Part shown: in pieces, positions 43,936 to 56,391 of the stretch
Layout: each line of letters begins with the position of its first letter
How positions within the stretch are numbered: position 1 is the first letter of the stretch
Translations under genes and position numbers: made by a program
Source of the DNA: Cephalotus follicularis
Lineage: Eukaryota > Streptophyta > Magnoliopsida > Oxalidales > Cephalotaceae
Assembly (NCBI GenBank): GCA_001972305.1
Contig: BDDD01001615.1
Location: 157,167-221,166 of the forward strand
DNA: 64,000 bases
Direction of reading: 5' to 3'
Notes under the pieces: model-generated
Databases searched by the model: none
Seen by the model: the letters and a program-made list of their open reading frames with translations, nothing else
What the model was told of the DNA's origin: nothing

Positions 43936-45442
43936 ATGCTAAGAGATACAAATAGTACCTCTAATCACTGCTGTAAATGCTCCTGCAGCATTCTGATCCA
44001 TCGCATAAACCCTACCCTGCAAGGTAGGCATCGATCCCATAGGTTTCTTGCCACGGTCTCTCCCTGCAACATAAGGAGAACTGGTGCTGGGACGACCCTG
44101 ATATTGCTGTCCAGTACCACGGACCTACTGGGAACTTCCCTGGGATCAACCCGAACTTTGCCCTTGCTGACTCCCTGAACCATATCTATCATGAGAGCAC
44201 TCTCTAGCTATGTGATCGGAACCCCCACATATCATGCATTTACCAGTTCTCCACCAACAATCATCTGAGGTGTGATTCGTGTGGCCACAGTATATGCACA
44301 GATCAATGGGAGCCTAACTTCCTCCACTGGAAAGTCTAGAGCGATCTTCCTACATCCCCTACCTCCTCTGCTATGAGTCATGCCCTCTGAGCCTCCGTTG
44401 TGACCCTCTGGACGGTCTCCTCTGTGCTGAAAAACTAGGTGGACTGCCAATACTCTGAGGGGAGCCACCCTGACTAGGACTACTGTTTCCAGATCTCGGG
44501 GACTTGTTACTGCTCTGATTGCCATCCAGAAGAAGCAGGTCTGCTACAATCCATTTGAATTCGTAAATTACGCAACTCCTCTGCTAACGACTCAGCATCT
44601 CTGGCTCTGCTAGCCAAGTCCCCGAACGATCTCAGCCAGAGTGGTACTAGCCTCTGTCTTATATCTGGTCTGAGGCCACCAAGAAATCTCTTAGCCTTTC
44701 TCACTTCCATACCAACCATATGCGAAGCTACCTTTGACAATTCAACAAACTTGGCCTCGTATTGGGCTACCGTCATACTACCTTGAGTTAAAGCAAGAAA
44801 TTCAGCCTCCCTCTTATCAACCTCAGCCTCTGGATAATATTGCTCATTGAACTCTATTCTGAACATGTCCCATGAATTCGGTATCCCATTTTCCTCCCAA
44901 GAGATAGAAACCATGTTCCACCAATGTTCTGCTTCGCCTTGCAGCATATATGTGGCGAATGCAACTCTTTCAAAATTTGAACATCTAAAGACTCGAAAGA
45001 TCTTCTCCATTTGTATAAGCCATCTCTCAGCGGTAACTGCATCAGGATCCCCCGTAAAAGCTGGAGGATTCAACCTCAAAAACCTGACTAAAGGATCCTC
45101 CCTGGGTACAGGTAGGTCAACTGATCTCCTTGATATTTCGGCACGCCTAGCGGGCCTTACAACTGGGATCTGCTTTGGTGCTTTTGCTGCACGACTAACC
45201 GGCCTTGCAGCTGGGCTTTGCTCATCTGTAGTCGATTGTCGCTGCATAAACTCATTCATCATGTTCATCATGTTATACATCTTCCTCATAAAACCTCTGG
45301 GTTCTCGTTGGCCAGGAGCATCAAAATTTGTTTCTTGGCTCACATTCTGTTCCTCTTGTTCTTCCGCATCTCTACTGGCTCGGGTACGTCTAGTCGACGG
45401 CCCTGCTTTAGCTTTTCCTTTAGCTCCTCTTCGACCTTCCAT
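43936..45442 (-). pseudogene. gag: gypsy-1 gag with two zinc knuckles
   Basis: Met at 45,440-45,442 (MEGRRGAKGK) is the likely start; an in-frame Met 34 codons earlier lies in the leader. Residues include the retrotransposon Gag domain (PPAFTGDPDAVTAERWL; FATYMLQGEAEHWW; ALTQGSMTVAQYEAKF) to 44,507. After a frame change come two CX2CX4HX4C knuckles, CIYCGHTNHTSDDC and CMICGGSDHIAREC, at about 44,205-44,290. Forms particles and packages RNA. Best-preserved gene of the element. Confidence 0.9.
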
Positions 45443-45665
45443 ACTTACCTTGTATAAGAGACAAAAGTCAGCTATCAAATTTATAACCATAATTCTAAAA
45501 CGGATATAGCAATCAACAGGCTTATCAATATTATTCAATTCCAAAACTCAATATAGCACTTATTATTCCGTAACTCCAATTAACTCCAAATAGTACTTTA
45601 ATTCAATTAATCACCTTCAATTCCAATCCGTAAGGATCTTATACTGGTATATCCAGTATAGTTTA

Positions 45666-45678
45666 CTCTTTCATACCA
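45666..45678 (-). other. gypsy-1 primer-binding site, degenerate
   Basis: Minus strand TGGTATGAAAGAG, three bases from the LTR end (GGGCATGACA). Resembles the initiator tRNA-Met site TGGTATCAGAG with changes. Confidence 0.6.
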
Positions 45679-45681
45679 AAC

Positions 45682-47639
45682 TGTCATGCCCTGAACAGTG
45701 AGGAAACCCCCACGATTCGACACGTGATATACCATCCGTTCAATCTATTCATATCATATAAAACATACCCCAAAAACTACTACAAATTTAAAACTTAAAT
45801 ACCATAAGCATGCGGAAGATAAACATCACTATACAAAGACAAGCCCATCCATAGCCGTCACATCGACATATACATATCTTAAGCGCTGCCACAAGCCGGC
45901 AGGTCAAAAGCTAAAATACAAATGTCTCTTATACATTTCCAACTCATATACATAAGGTAGAGATCGGGGACTGTGTTCCTGCTAGAAATCCCAGGCTGTC
46001 GTCTGTCCCGTCCAATCACTTTGGTACCTCATAAGTACCTGACCCATTACGAAAATGGGTCAGCGACCAATGGTCAAGTAGGCAATACAATATGCGATGC
46101 AATGGTATGCAACATATATACAAATATATATGCATGGCATGTTATATGCATGAATGCCAAGTGTGGACACCTCCAGTACGCCAACCGTCCCTAAGCAGTG
46201 GTGTACTTCGCTAGTCCTAGTACCACATCAAAGACCATAGGCCTGCAGACACTTCCTAAACAATCCATAACCATACCGTGGGAACAATCAATCCATAGGA
46301 TCAAGTACTTATCTGCCTCTCTGGTCCGAGATAGTACCTCCACTGTCAATGCACCCTCCGTGTCATATCCAAGTGGAGCATAGGATAACATCGGCCACAT
46401 AACCGTACCATAATGCTTATACCCGAAGGTACCAGTCCGTAATACTAGTCCCGAAGGTACTAGCCTGTAAGGGGATATGTACGATCTATCCATAAGGAGA
46501 CTAATACGATCTACCCCATATCCATATCATAGCGTTCAACAATGCGGTGATGCTCGTAGGTCACCCCAAAAGGGAGGAATCCGTATTCGTGTCACTCTAC
46601 AATTCGGTGATGCCCGAAGGCCATCTAGCAAAGGAGGAATCCATATAATATGTGGCCTACATCCATAATACTTAATGAAGGAAATGAATATTATGAATGG
46701 GTTATCCCATAAGTCTCAATCATAACAATCATAGCCGTATCGTAATCGTAACCATAACCGTATTTCCGTGTAAAGGATAGGGTCCATCCATAAAGGACCA
46801 CATAGGATCCATCAATCAAAACCGTTAGAAACCATTTCCGTAACCATTTCCATAAACATTTTCTTGGTCCCTATCAAAATTTGAAAACAATGGAGAGGAA
46901 GTCTGACTAGGATATCCGCGTCCAAATGTCCCAATTGAGCTATCCTAACCATTCTTAAAAACCATTTCTATAAAACCCCATTTTTATGAAACTTTCTTTA
47001 AAGATTGATTTGAAGATTAATCCATAGTTTAAAAGTGTTAAAATAGGATTTTCATGGGCTACAAAGCCTTAGGGAGGCTTCCCATGGAATCCATTTGAAG
47101 AGAAAACCATTTGGGTTGAAAACAGTAAAGTTTGGTTTAAAGAAACAGGGGCGCTAGGCATTGACGCGTACAGGTTAAGCGTCGACGCTTAACGTCTAGG
47201 CGTCGAAGTTTTGCTCTAGGAGTCGATAGATAAGGCATTATGCCTTATACGTCGACGCATACGTAAAGCATCAACTACTCATAACGCATAAGGCATCGAC
47301 GCTTTACCCCCAAGGCATCGTCGCTTATGTCAATTTTCCCTTATAGCGTCAACGTGCTGCACGGAATAGCGCACAAATGCACAAGGCACATAAGCGTCGA
47401 CGCTTAGGCCGAAAGCGTCAACGCTCTGGCCCTGAAGAACACGTCAACGCGTATGAAGAACACGTTGACGCCCTGCACTGTCAACACTGTAAAGAGGTCA
47501 AAAAATCCATCAAAATCCATTTAAATTATTTTTAATTCGATTCAAAGGAAGCTATAAGCTCCAAACATAAATTAAAACTCAAAAACAGCCTTTAAACAAT
47601 TTAAATCCATTCCCATATCCCTTAGATCGAGAGAAAACA
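45682..47639 (-). repeat. gypsy-1 5' LTR, outer part cut off by gypsy-2
   Basis: Matches 35,525-35,949 and 38,545-40,070 of the 3' LTR. The GCGTCGACGC array reappears (47,158, 47,179, 47,200, 47,220; steps 21, 21, 20, and more to 47,470). Cut at 47,639; the remaining U3 lies beyond the right edge. Confidence 0.9.
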
Positions 47640-50241
47640 TGACACGACCGGTTTCCCCCGCTCCTTACAGGGAGACAAGCCGCGCCAGGAGGTAGGACAC
47701 TCTTCAACGACCCTCCACCTCAAACAATATCATCAACTTATAAAACAAAAGATTTAAAGATATGAGATCCGACATAAAGATCACGTCAAAAAAGGGCAGA
47801 CTAACATAGCTCCTCTAAACAACCACGCGTGCTAAAGCGCTAAAACTACACAGCACCCGAGCCCTCAAGCTCCTGCGCCTCACCATATAAAAAATATATA
47901 TAGGCAGGTGGTCGTGTAAAACCAAATCGAGGAGTCAGATTAATACATCATCGCTACACCCTACGTCCGAGGACTAGGCTTCCATGCTACCAGCTCTACC
48001 CTCAAACCTAGAGGTCTGGTCTGACTAACGCCAAGAAGGTCTGACAAGACCTCGGGACTCTTCCCTCCCCCTCGAATGCTCGGCGCTACGCCTCCTACCA
48101 ACTTATAACCTCAACAACCACCACAAGGATCTCAAAAACTTTTAAAAGGCATTAAATCATCAAATCTGTATCATTGCTTTGCCGAGCAAATCTCAAAATG
48201 ATAGAGATAACATAATCAAGAGATTATACGCATAAAGAGATGATTAACAAAATACAAGGCTTTAATGATTCTCATGAACTACAACAGAGTCTATACAAAA
48301 CCCAAAATTCCCCCAATGCATGCAGGTCTGACTAGCCGAGAAGCCAGCTAGGGTGCTCGAGCCATGGTCTACCTATCTCAAAACAAGCCTTGGTCGGGTG
48401 GATCAGAGGAACTTCAACCTACAGCTCCAACTGCACAAAAACTAAGGGGGATTAGTCCAACTGACTAGTGAGCGAGAACAAAGAACTCCCTGAACAATCC
48501 ACAATCATTGGACGCACTGAAGGCAACATCTCGTGTTATGCCAGACTCGTCCAACAACAATACATATAGCACTGCTCAAAGAAACAGAGACGAATGTGAA
48601 TAAGTATATATCAAGAAAACAAGAGAGTTAAGAAAAAAGACGTCAGAACAACCAACTCAACGACAAAATCTCAAGAAAAAGTAATAATATGCCAAGAAGT
48701 CATCAACTCAGAGGAATCCTAATAAAAAAATCAAGAACTCTGAGGATCATATAAATTAGAGGAACACTGGTACTGCTCGGATTCACATACTCACCTTGCC
48801 ACCCACACCGTGCCCATACATACCACTGCCGGAACCACCTCGGCTACATCATCCTCTACTCTGTCAGAACCACATCGGCCATAACAAGTAACTGCTCTGT
48901 CGGAACAACATCGACAAGGTCATTGGCTACAGGATTGTACATATCCCTCATATGCTGATATAGATGCCACACGCCCAAAGCACAATACCACATGAACCTC
49001 GATCGAGGGGCTACATAAGCTCCACCCTCTTCAGTAATCACGTAGTTCAAACATCGACTAAGGGGCCCGCGAATCACAGCTCAGCTCAACCCTTGTCAGA
49101 AATCACATAGGAGAACTTCGACTAAGAGTTAAGTGAATCACCGCTCGGACCATCTCTAGCAAGAAATATCATGTTAGAGCACTCAACATGGTCAGACGAA
49201 AGAAGTAGAGGATCCATCGGCTACACTCACACAACATACCGTCATAGACCAACGGAATGAGCAGATCTAGGTAACGGAACCCGGGGACAGTCACACCCAA
49301 TAACCCATTATAGACAATGCGACTGCTGAATGGAATTGGAATCCAACGCAATACTCTTCCTCAGCCAAATGAGTCTCATACCAGAGTTACCAGTACCCAG
49401 TATCTGAGAACAACACATGATATCAAGAAGCATGAAATACTCTAAATAACAAGGGAAAACATGACAACCCAAGACATCGAGCATACCTACTCGGAAAACA
49501 GTATTTCAACATGCAAACCAATAAAGACAACCGGAAAGCAAATCCTGGTCATCGTCAATATCATGAAAGACAAGGCACAAATACACAATAGGACTCTCAG
49601 AATCAGTTTATAGAAAAAGGAATATCCCACTCACTAGTTATTCGCAAGTTCTCTAACTAGCTCCCTTGCTGCGCGGATTCCACACCTGGATCTTCGTCTA
49701 CAAGACCAACACACACAACAGACTTAGCACCGTCTGTTCTAACATATAATTGAGCAACATGCATGAACACTCACATGCATAAAAGCCACAACACTGCCTA
49801 TCTAGCCATCATACTTTCATAGCTCTGCCTCAAAACTGTAACAGAAGATACAGCGCGTCGCACGCCTATATCAACAGAGAAGAAAGGCACTCACCTTACC
49901 AAACTCTTAGACGGTGAGAAACGCTCCGAATCTTCAAACTCGGTGGAAGAGGCTTCAAGGAAGAACAGGGAAGAAAGGGAAAATCACTCAAGCAAAGCTC
50001 ACCTTTTCAAGACAGAACTAACAGAATGCACATTTGTTACCAGTTCCAGCCGAATTAGCACACAATTGCTAAAGCTTCTCCAAGACGCTTCACACTTCCC
50101 AAGGCAGCATCATAATCCAAAATATATTCTCTCGCACATTGGGCCTTACCACTACCTAGCCCAATATCCAACAAACAAAAGGAAAATTTTTCTTAGGGCC
50201 AAACACATTAATTTATCCAACAATTAACACGGGGTGTTACA
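47640..50241 (-). repeat. gypsy-2 3' LTR (2,602 bp)
   Basis: Ends TGTAACACCCCG (50,241) and GGTCGTGTCA (47,640), preceded by polypurine AAGGGGGAGAGATT. The end repeats the 5' LTR stub at 55,169-55,189. No supported gene and no palindrome array noticed. Confidence 0.88.
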
Positions 50242-50951
50242 ATCTCTCCCCCTTGAGAAATTTTGTCCTCAAAATTTGAACACGGATTTGAGGAAGATGT
50301 CGAGATAGTGCTCTTTCATTTGGTCCTCGCGTTCCCAGGTAGCTTCCTCGGCTACATGGTTCCTCCACATGATCTTCACCAACGGAATGGTCTACTCTGC
50401 AAAATCTGCTCTCAGCGATCCAAAATTTGCACTGGAGCTTCTTTGTAAGCCAGCACTGGTAAATCTTCTTTAGATAACTCAATCGGCTCAACCAAAACTT
50501 GGGAAGAATCAGCAATGTACTTCCTCAGCACAGATACGTGGAAAACATCGTGAACTCTGGCCAACTCTGGAGGTAACGCCAGACGATAAACAACAGGTCG
50601 TATTCTTTTCCAAATCTCAAAAGGACCTATGAAACGCGAGCTAAGCTTGCCGTGCTTGCCAAAACGGATGATCCCAGTGTAAGGTGAAACACGAAGGAAG
50701 ACCTTATCACCCACTGAAAACTCCAAATCCTTACGGCGCTTATCGGCGTAACTCTTTTGCCTGCACTGAGCTGCACGCAACATTTCTCGGATAACCTTGA
50801 CCTTCTCTGCTGCGTCTTGGACTAACTCTGGACCCAATAACCTTTGCTTTCCCACTTCATCCTAACATAGAGGGGTCCTACAACGTCAACCATACAAGAC
50901 TTCATAAGGAGCCATACCAATGCTTTCTTGGTAGCTGTTGTTGTAGGCGAA
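50242..50951 (-). pseudogene. gypsy-2 integrase C-terminus and chromodomain-like tail
   Basis: 50,412-50,855 (147 aa): [60 protein letters not shown], then [11 protein letters not shown], all normal for chromovirus integrases. After a frame change at about 50,412 the tail continues (RNHVAEEATWE) to a stop near 50,280, just before the polypurine tract. Confidence 0.9.
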
Positions 50952-51672
50952 CTAGATCAAGGACAGGTAGTCATCCCAACTACCTTTGAAATCCATCACA
51001 CAGGCTCTCAACATGTCTTCAAGAATCTGGACGCTCAGACTGCCCATCGGTCTGAGGATGATACGCCGTACTGAGTCGCAACTCCGTACCCAACGCTCTC
51101 TGCAAGCTTTACCAGAATCTCGAAGTGAACCTGGGATCTCTATCTGAGCCAATACTGCTGGGAATTCCATGCAACCTGATGATACCATCCACATAAAACC
51201 GAGCTAGTTTGTCCTGGCTCAACTCCATCCTTATCGACAAAAAGTGAGCCGACTTGGTCAGTCTATCCACTATAACCCATATGGCATCGTGCTTTCTCTT
51301 CGTCAGAGGAAAACCTGAGATGAAATCTATGGATATATGGTCCCACTTTCATTCAGGGATGGGAAGCGATTGGAGAAGACCTGAGGGTCTCTGACACTCA
51401 GCCTTCACCTGCTGGCACGTCAAGCACCTTGCCACAAACCTGGCAATCTCTCACTTGATGCCACGCCACCAATAAGACTATCTTAGATCACGATACATCT
51501 TGGTACTTCCAGGATGCATCGACCAAGCAGAACAACGTGCTTCATACAAAATCTTTTTCTTAATCGCCTCAACATGCGGTACGCATATCCTCTGTCCAAA
51601 CATCAGAGCACCCTCTTCTCTGATGTGGAAGTTAGACTGAGATCCTTCTCTGACTTGCTTCATAAGCTTCAC
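50952..51672 (-). pseudogene. gypsy-2 integrase core, broken
   Basis: 51,478-51,672 holds the zinc-binding start (HPGSTKMYRDL). The core follows in other frames: ISIDFISGFP (first Asp), GSDRDPRF (second Asp), GQSERPDS (Glu), after which a frame change replaces the usual IQTLED. All three catalytic residues are present but spread over three frames. Confidence 0.85.
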
Positions 51673-51750
51673 TATCCTCTAATCTTGCTCTTGAGTCTCT
51701 CTGACCTACTCAACAAAGACTGATCTTACTCGCAGAGAAGCTAACATTGC

Positions 51751-52411
51751 TCAACTGCCCTCGGCTGATAGCTCTGCACCTAAAGATCTCAAATGCTCCA
51801 ACATCGGAAAATAGACCAATTGAATGTGAGTCAGGGAAATAGAAGACTTCCTGCTCAGTACATCAGCTACAACATTGGCCTTACCTGGATGATACTCAAT
51901 GGTGCAATCATAATCCTTGATGAGCTCAATCCTGCTCCTCTGCCTCATGTTAAGGTGCTGTTGGGAGGACAAATACCTTAAGCTCTGGTGGTCTGTAAAG
52001 ATCTGGCAGACCTCTCCATATAGGTAATGGCGCCAAATATTCAAGTAAAAAACCACGGCCGCTAACTCCAGATCATGGGGAGGGTAGTTTAGCTCATGAT
52101 TCTTCAACTGTCTCGATGCATAGGCTATAACTTTCCCTTCTTGCATCAACACACAACCTAGTCCCTGATGAGAGGCATAACTGTACACTGCAAAACCAAC
52201 ATTCGGAGAAGGAAGAGTCAACACGGGGGGCTGACGTTAGCTTATCCTTCAGCTCTTAGAAACTCCTCTCTCACACTTCCGACCAAACAAAATTCACTTC
52301 CTTCCTCGTCAACTTTCACAGATGAGCTACTATCAAAGAGAACCCTTCGACAATTCTTCGATAATAGCCAGCTAGACCAAGAAAACTACGCACTTCTGAC
52401 ACGCTGTTGGG
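51751..52411 (-). pseudogene. gypsy-2 RNase H and RT thumb
   Basis: 51,751-52,224: [11 protein letters not shown] in place of VYSDAS (first active-site Asp lost), then [17 protein letters not shown] and [12 protein letters not shown], the normal end of gypsy RNase H. 52,225-52,411 carries the RT connection with stops. Confidence 0.88.
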
Positions 52412-53058
52412 TCACTCCCAAGCTAACACAGCTTCGACCTTCCTCTGGTCTACCTCGATCCCTTCACCCGAGATCACATGACCCAAGAACACTACCTTGT
52501 CCAACCAAAACTCACACTTACTGAGCTTGGCATACAACTTATGGTTCCTCAAGGTCTGTAATACAATCCTCAAATGTTCATCATGCTCGGCCAGACTCCG
52601 AGAATACACCATAACATCGTGTATGAACACCACCACAAAGGTGTCAAGAAAAGGTTGGAACACCCGATTCATCAAATCCATAAACGCGGCCAACGCATTG
52701 GTCAGCCCAAACGGCATGATTGAGAACTCATAAAGGCCATATCGAGATCTGAATGCCATTTTGGAATGTCTCATTCCCTCACCTTCAATTGGCGGTATCC
52801 TGATCGAAGATCTATCTTTGAAAACACGCAGGCGCCTTGCAACTGGTCAAACAAGTCATCAATCCATGGCAACTGATACTTGTTACGCACAACGACTTTG
52901 TTGAGCTGCCTGTAATCGATACATAGCCGCATAGCACAATCCTTCTTCTTCACGAACAAGACCGGAGCACCCCATGGAGAACCACTAGGTCGAATAAATC
53001 CTTTCTCCAACAATTCTTGCAATTGCACCTTCAACTCCTTCAGCTCTACCGGCGCCAT
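52412..53058 (-). pseudogene. gypsy-2 reverse transcriptase, active site altered
   Basis: 52,771-53,058: [33 protein letters not shown]. 52,412-52,774: [20 protein letters not shown], then [12 protein letters not shown] where FIDD is expected, so the first Asp of the polymerase box is His. The two frames overlap by a single change near 52,772. Confidence 0.9.
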
Positions 53059-54488
53059 TCGGTAAAGAGCAAGGGATATCGGAGATGTGCTAGGAATTAA
53101 CTCAATGACAAAGTCTATCTCTCTGTCTAGCGGAGGACTATCTCTCTGTCTGGCGGAGGACCTGGTAACTCCTCTGGAAAGACATTGGGGAACTCACAAA
53201 CAACTGGTATATTCCTCATCTCTGGCTCAGGCATCCGAGTGTCTACCTCATGAGCCAAAAATCCTTGTCCGCCTTTCCCCAAGATCTTACACGCCACCAT
53301 AGCCAAGATTACCTTAAATGATGTCGAGCGTTGCTCACAGACTAGCTCCATGTCTGACCCATCAGATAAACGAAAGGAAACAACCTTCCGTGAACGATCC
53401 ACCATTGCTTGGTGCGTCATAAGCCAATCCATACCCAAGATGGCATCAAAATCTTCAATGTGGAAAGGAATAAGGTCGGCTAGAAAGTTCCGCCCCTTAA
53501 TCATAATATCACAATCCTTGAAAACTCGCTCTACCAGGTAGCTCTGGCCCGTTGGAATAGATAGCATGATCTCTCCCTCCAAGGAACTCAACTCACAACA
53601 AGCATGAATGCAAAGTGCATGGGCAATAAAAGATAAAGAGGCTCCCGCATCAAACAAAACGGTGGCATCTCTTCCAAAGATATGAGCCTCAGCTACTGCC
53701 ACATCTAGAGATCCGAGGGCATCATCTCTGTTCAAAGCGTAGACTCTCGCAGTCGCTACATGTCTGCTTTGCTGTCGGCTACCACCAGCTCTTGAGGTAC
53801 CCACCTGCAAAGCTGCTGATCCGACCCTTGGTCCCGTAGATTGCCTACTCGAAGCAACTGGTCCAAGCATTGTCGGGGTGGTCTGCTGAGCTTGTGGAAA
53901 ATTCCTCTTAATATGTCCAACTTGACCACACTGGAAGCACACTCTGGCCTCCAGCCCGCAATTGCCAAAATAAGATTGACCACACCTTTGACATCTTGGC
54001 GATTGCTGAGAAGCCACTATACTCTGATGCGTGCTCTGTTGTGTACCATTGGCCACTAGAGCATAGGCTGGTTGCGGGAAAAACGTTCTTTGTCCCTCAG
54101 ACCTGGTCGGTCCATGGTTCCCACCGTCAGCTTGTCTGGAAAAGAATCGCTTCTTTCGTCTTCCTTGACCCTTGGAGGAACTCTCCCCCTGCACAGCTTG
54201 TGGAGTATCCCGTTTCTGACCCTTGTCCTGTCTGCTCCTCTGTTCCAAGATACTCTGTTCAACCCTCTTGGCGGATTCCACCAGATCGCCAAAGATGGTC
54301 CAACTTGTCGCTACCACTGTGTGCCTCACCTCGGGTCTCAAACCCTCCAGGAATTTCTCACACCTCTCTTCCTGGTCAGCAACTAGCGCTGGCGCAAAAT
54401 GAGACAACACCATGAAACGATACTCATACTGAGTCACGGTCATGCTCATTTGACGCAACTGAAGAAATTCCCGTCTCTTCGCCTTCAC
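53059..54488 (-). pseudogene. gypsy-2 gag (C-terminal half) and protease, long open frame
   Basis: A 453-aa open frame from 54,488 to 53,127. First RQMSMTVTQYEYRF and KFLEGLRPEVR of the Gag domain; then a Gln/Arg-rich linker and CFQCGQVGHIKRNF, a zinc knuckle whose last Cys is Phe; then protease VLFDAGASLSFI with Asp-Ala-Gly for Asp-Ser-Gly; then DAILGMDWL and [15 protein letters not shown]. The long frame looks intact although two key residues are changed. Confidence 0.9.
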
Positions 54489-55040
54489 GTACGTAGCATG
54501 GAAGAAATATTGACGAAACTCTCGTCGAAATATTTCCTAAGATATCACCATAACATCGGCGTGCCTTGCCTAGAGGGCTTCCTACCAGCGAAGATCATTC
54601 TTTCGCACCAAGAAGGATGCAAGCCCAACAGGTGAATCGTCAGTGATTCCCATCTGCTCAAAGATCTGCTCTAGATGATTTAACCATGCCTCAACATCCG
54701 TTTGATCATCTGACCCTTCAAAGGTCGTAGCGCCTAAATGCTATAAACGCTCGATCGGCAATGCTCAAGGTCTAGTATCACTTAATACTTGGGCTATCAT
54801 CGAAGAAATTGCATCCAATCAGCCTGATTACCTGTACCAACTAGAGGAGGATGAGGTACCCGCGCAGTAGACTGCACTGCCTGAACATCGGCTGCCACAA
54901 CCGGTCCAGCCTCCGGTCCTACCACCCCAGGCTCTGCCTGCACTCTAGGCTCAAAAGGAGGTAGTTCTTGATCCACATGTGGTGGGGAGGCTGCTCTACC
55001 TCTAACTCGACCATGTCCTCTGGTTTGACCATGGAGCACC
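54489..55040 (-). pseudogene. gag: gypsy-2 gag N-terminal part
   Basis: Met at 55,042 opens MVLHGQTRGHGRVRGRAASPP, a basic, proline-rich Gag start, to 54,797; further Gag residues follow in other frames up to the long frame at 54,488. Stops at 54,796 and near 54,535. The leader 55,043-55,152 has no gene. Confidence 0.7.
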
Positions 55041-55152
55041 ATCTACCTTCACCTGCAAGATTAGGGTATTACTAACAAATATTCTACATGAAATGCATGC
55101 AAAGCATATCCCAAAATTTCCCAAAATCACAAGGAAAACATAAAACTGATCT

Positions 55153-55163
55153 CTCTGATGCCA
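55153..55163 (-). other. gypsy-2 primer-binding site
   Basis: Minus strand TGGCATCAGAG, five bases from the LTR end at 55,169; initiator tRNA-Met type with one change. Confidence 0.78.
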
Positions 55164-55841
55164 AAAACTGACACGACCCGTTTCTCCCGTGTTGGGAATG
55201 GGATCAAGCACAACGAAAAAATGACAACCAATTCAGACTTTAGGGTTAGGGCTGATTAATTTTAAATTTCTCCAATTGATTACTCCCCAAGCAATGGGAT
55301 GCCTTAATCAAAATCCAAATTTCCCCAAAGAGTACCAAGGAACCGTAATTGAACAACCAAGCATAGGGTAAAACGGGTTGGAACAATAGGGTTGTCGTAA
55401 AACCTAGAAATGGACTCCAAGAATGGCTCACAAGGAAATACACAAACTCTAGCCAAAAGTCCAATCAACCCAAACCCAAGCATCCATAGCCCTAAGGGAT
55501 AACAAGGAAATCACCAAGAGGGCAAGGGGTTCGGCTAGGGTTCTCTAACCCAACCTACAACCACTGCCAAGGCCATAAGAGGAAGAAGAGAAGAGATTCT
55601 TACCAAAGGTGAAGACTCCTTCCTTCAAGTCAAGCTCCCTCTACCCTTTGAATCCAAGAACTCCTAACTCCTTCTTAAGCCACGGAAAAGGAAGATCAAG
55701 GATGAAAGCCAAGTGTTTATCCTACACTAAATCACTCTAGGTAAAGATAAGATGCAGTGTACAAGTTATCTCCACCTATCATGAACTTTGAGTGGTGAAA
55801 AGAGGGTTGAAAATGGCTGCAAAATGAACCAGGCGTTTTGG

Positions 55842-56391
55842 GCGTCAACGCGTAGGCGATGGCATCGACACGTACGATAGAAGCAGGGAGAAGAGAGATG
55901 ACGGGGAAGAAGAGAGAGAGAGAGAGAAAAGTTGAAGTGTGTTCAGCAAGTTTTGACATCTTGTCATTTAGCTATTTATAGTCTTTGACTTCTCTCTCCA
56001 CTTTACCCCAAAAGTCACACCAACTTCTCTAAAGTCAGGTGAGATGTCGTGTGTCAGTCCTCATGGTGTCAACGCCATGCGTCTCATCCTATCTTGGCGT
56101 CAACGCCAAAGATAAGATGAAACAGGCGCATAGTCTCTTCCTGTCTTAGCGTAGACCCATAAACCTTATAGCGTCAACGCGTAAGTCACTGGTGTTTAAA
56201 ATGTCAAAAACAACTCTCCATGGCGTTAACACCCAGGGACTCTATCCAGTTATGGCGTCGACGCATGCTCTTCATGGCATCAACATTTAAGTCACTGGTT
56301 TTCTCAGCGTTAATGCATGCTCTTCATGACGTTAACGCCCAGTGACTCAACTAGACATGGCGTCGACACATGCTCTCCATGGCGTCAACGC
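55842..56391. repeat. GCGTCGACGC-type palindrome array in copia-4 3' LTR
   Basis: Starts 55,842, 55,862 / 56,066, 56,097, 56,149, 56,171, 56,223, 56,255, 56,277, 56,307, 56,329, 56,360, 56,382. Steps alternate about 22 and 30-32. The main block lies 90-410 bp upstream of the LTR TATA box in element sense, and the first pair just downstream. Confidence 0.87.
55973..55980 (-). promoter_or_regulatory. TATA box of copia-4 3' LTR
   Basis: TATAAATA on the minus strand within CTATAAATAGC; repeated at the same place in the 5' LTR (63,925-63,932). Confidence 0.65.

Larger units (their letters stand above)
35525..47639 (-). mobile_element. gypsy-1: Ty3/gypsy retrotransposon of chromovirus type
   Basis: Minus-strand order: 5' LTR (from 47,639, cut by gypsy-2) to 45,682, primer site, gag with two zinc knuckles, protease, reverse transcriptase, RNase H, integrase, a chromodomain-like tail, polypurine tract (40,628-40,642), 3' LTR 35,525-40,627. 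The tail and layout fit the Tekay/Del group of plant chromoviruses (inferred from motifs). Inserted in copia-3 gag. Confidence 0.9.
47640..55189 (-). mobile_element. gypsy-2: Ty3/gypsy retrotransposon of chromovirus type
   Basis: Minus-strand order: stub of 5' LTR (55,169-55,189, cut by copia-4), primer site, gag, protease, reverse transcriptase, RNase H, integrase, chromodomain-like tail, polypurine tract (50,242-50,255), 3' LTR 47,640-50,241. Inserted in the gypsy-1 5' LTR. A different family from gypsy-1: the LTRs share no similarity by eye while the proteins follow the same plan. Confidence 0.9.

Noticed and set aside
44847-45509. 220-codon plus-strand frame
   Set aside because: Exact antisense of the gypsy-1 gag gene; its residues make no known domain while the other strand is clearly Gag.
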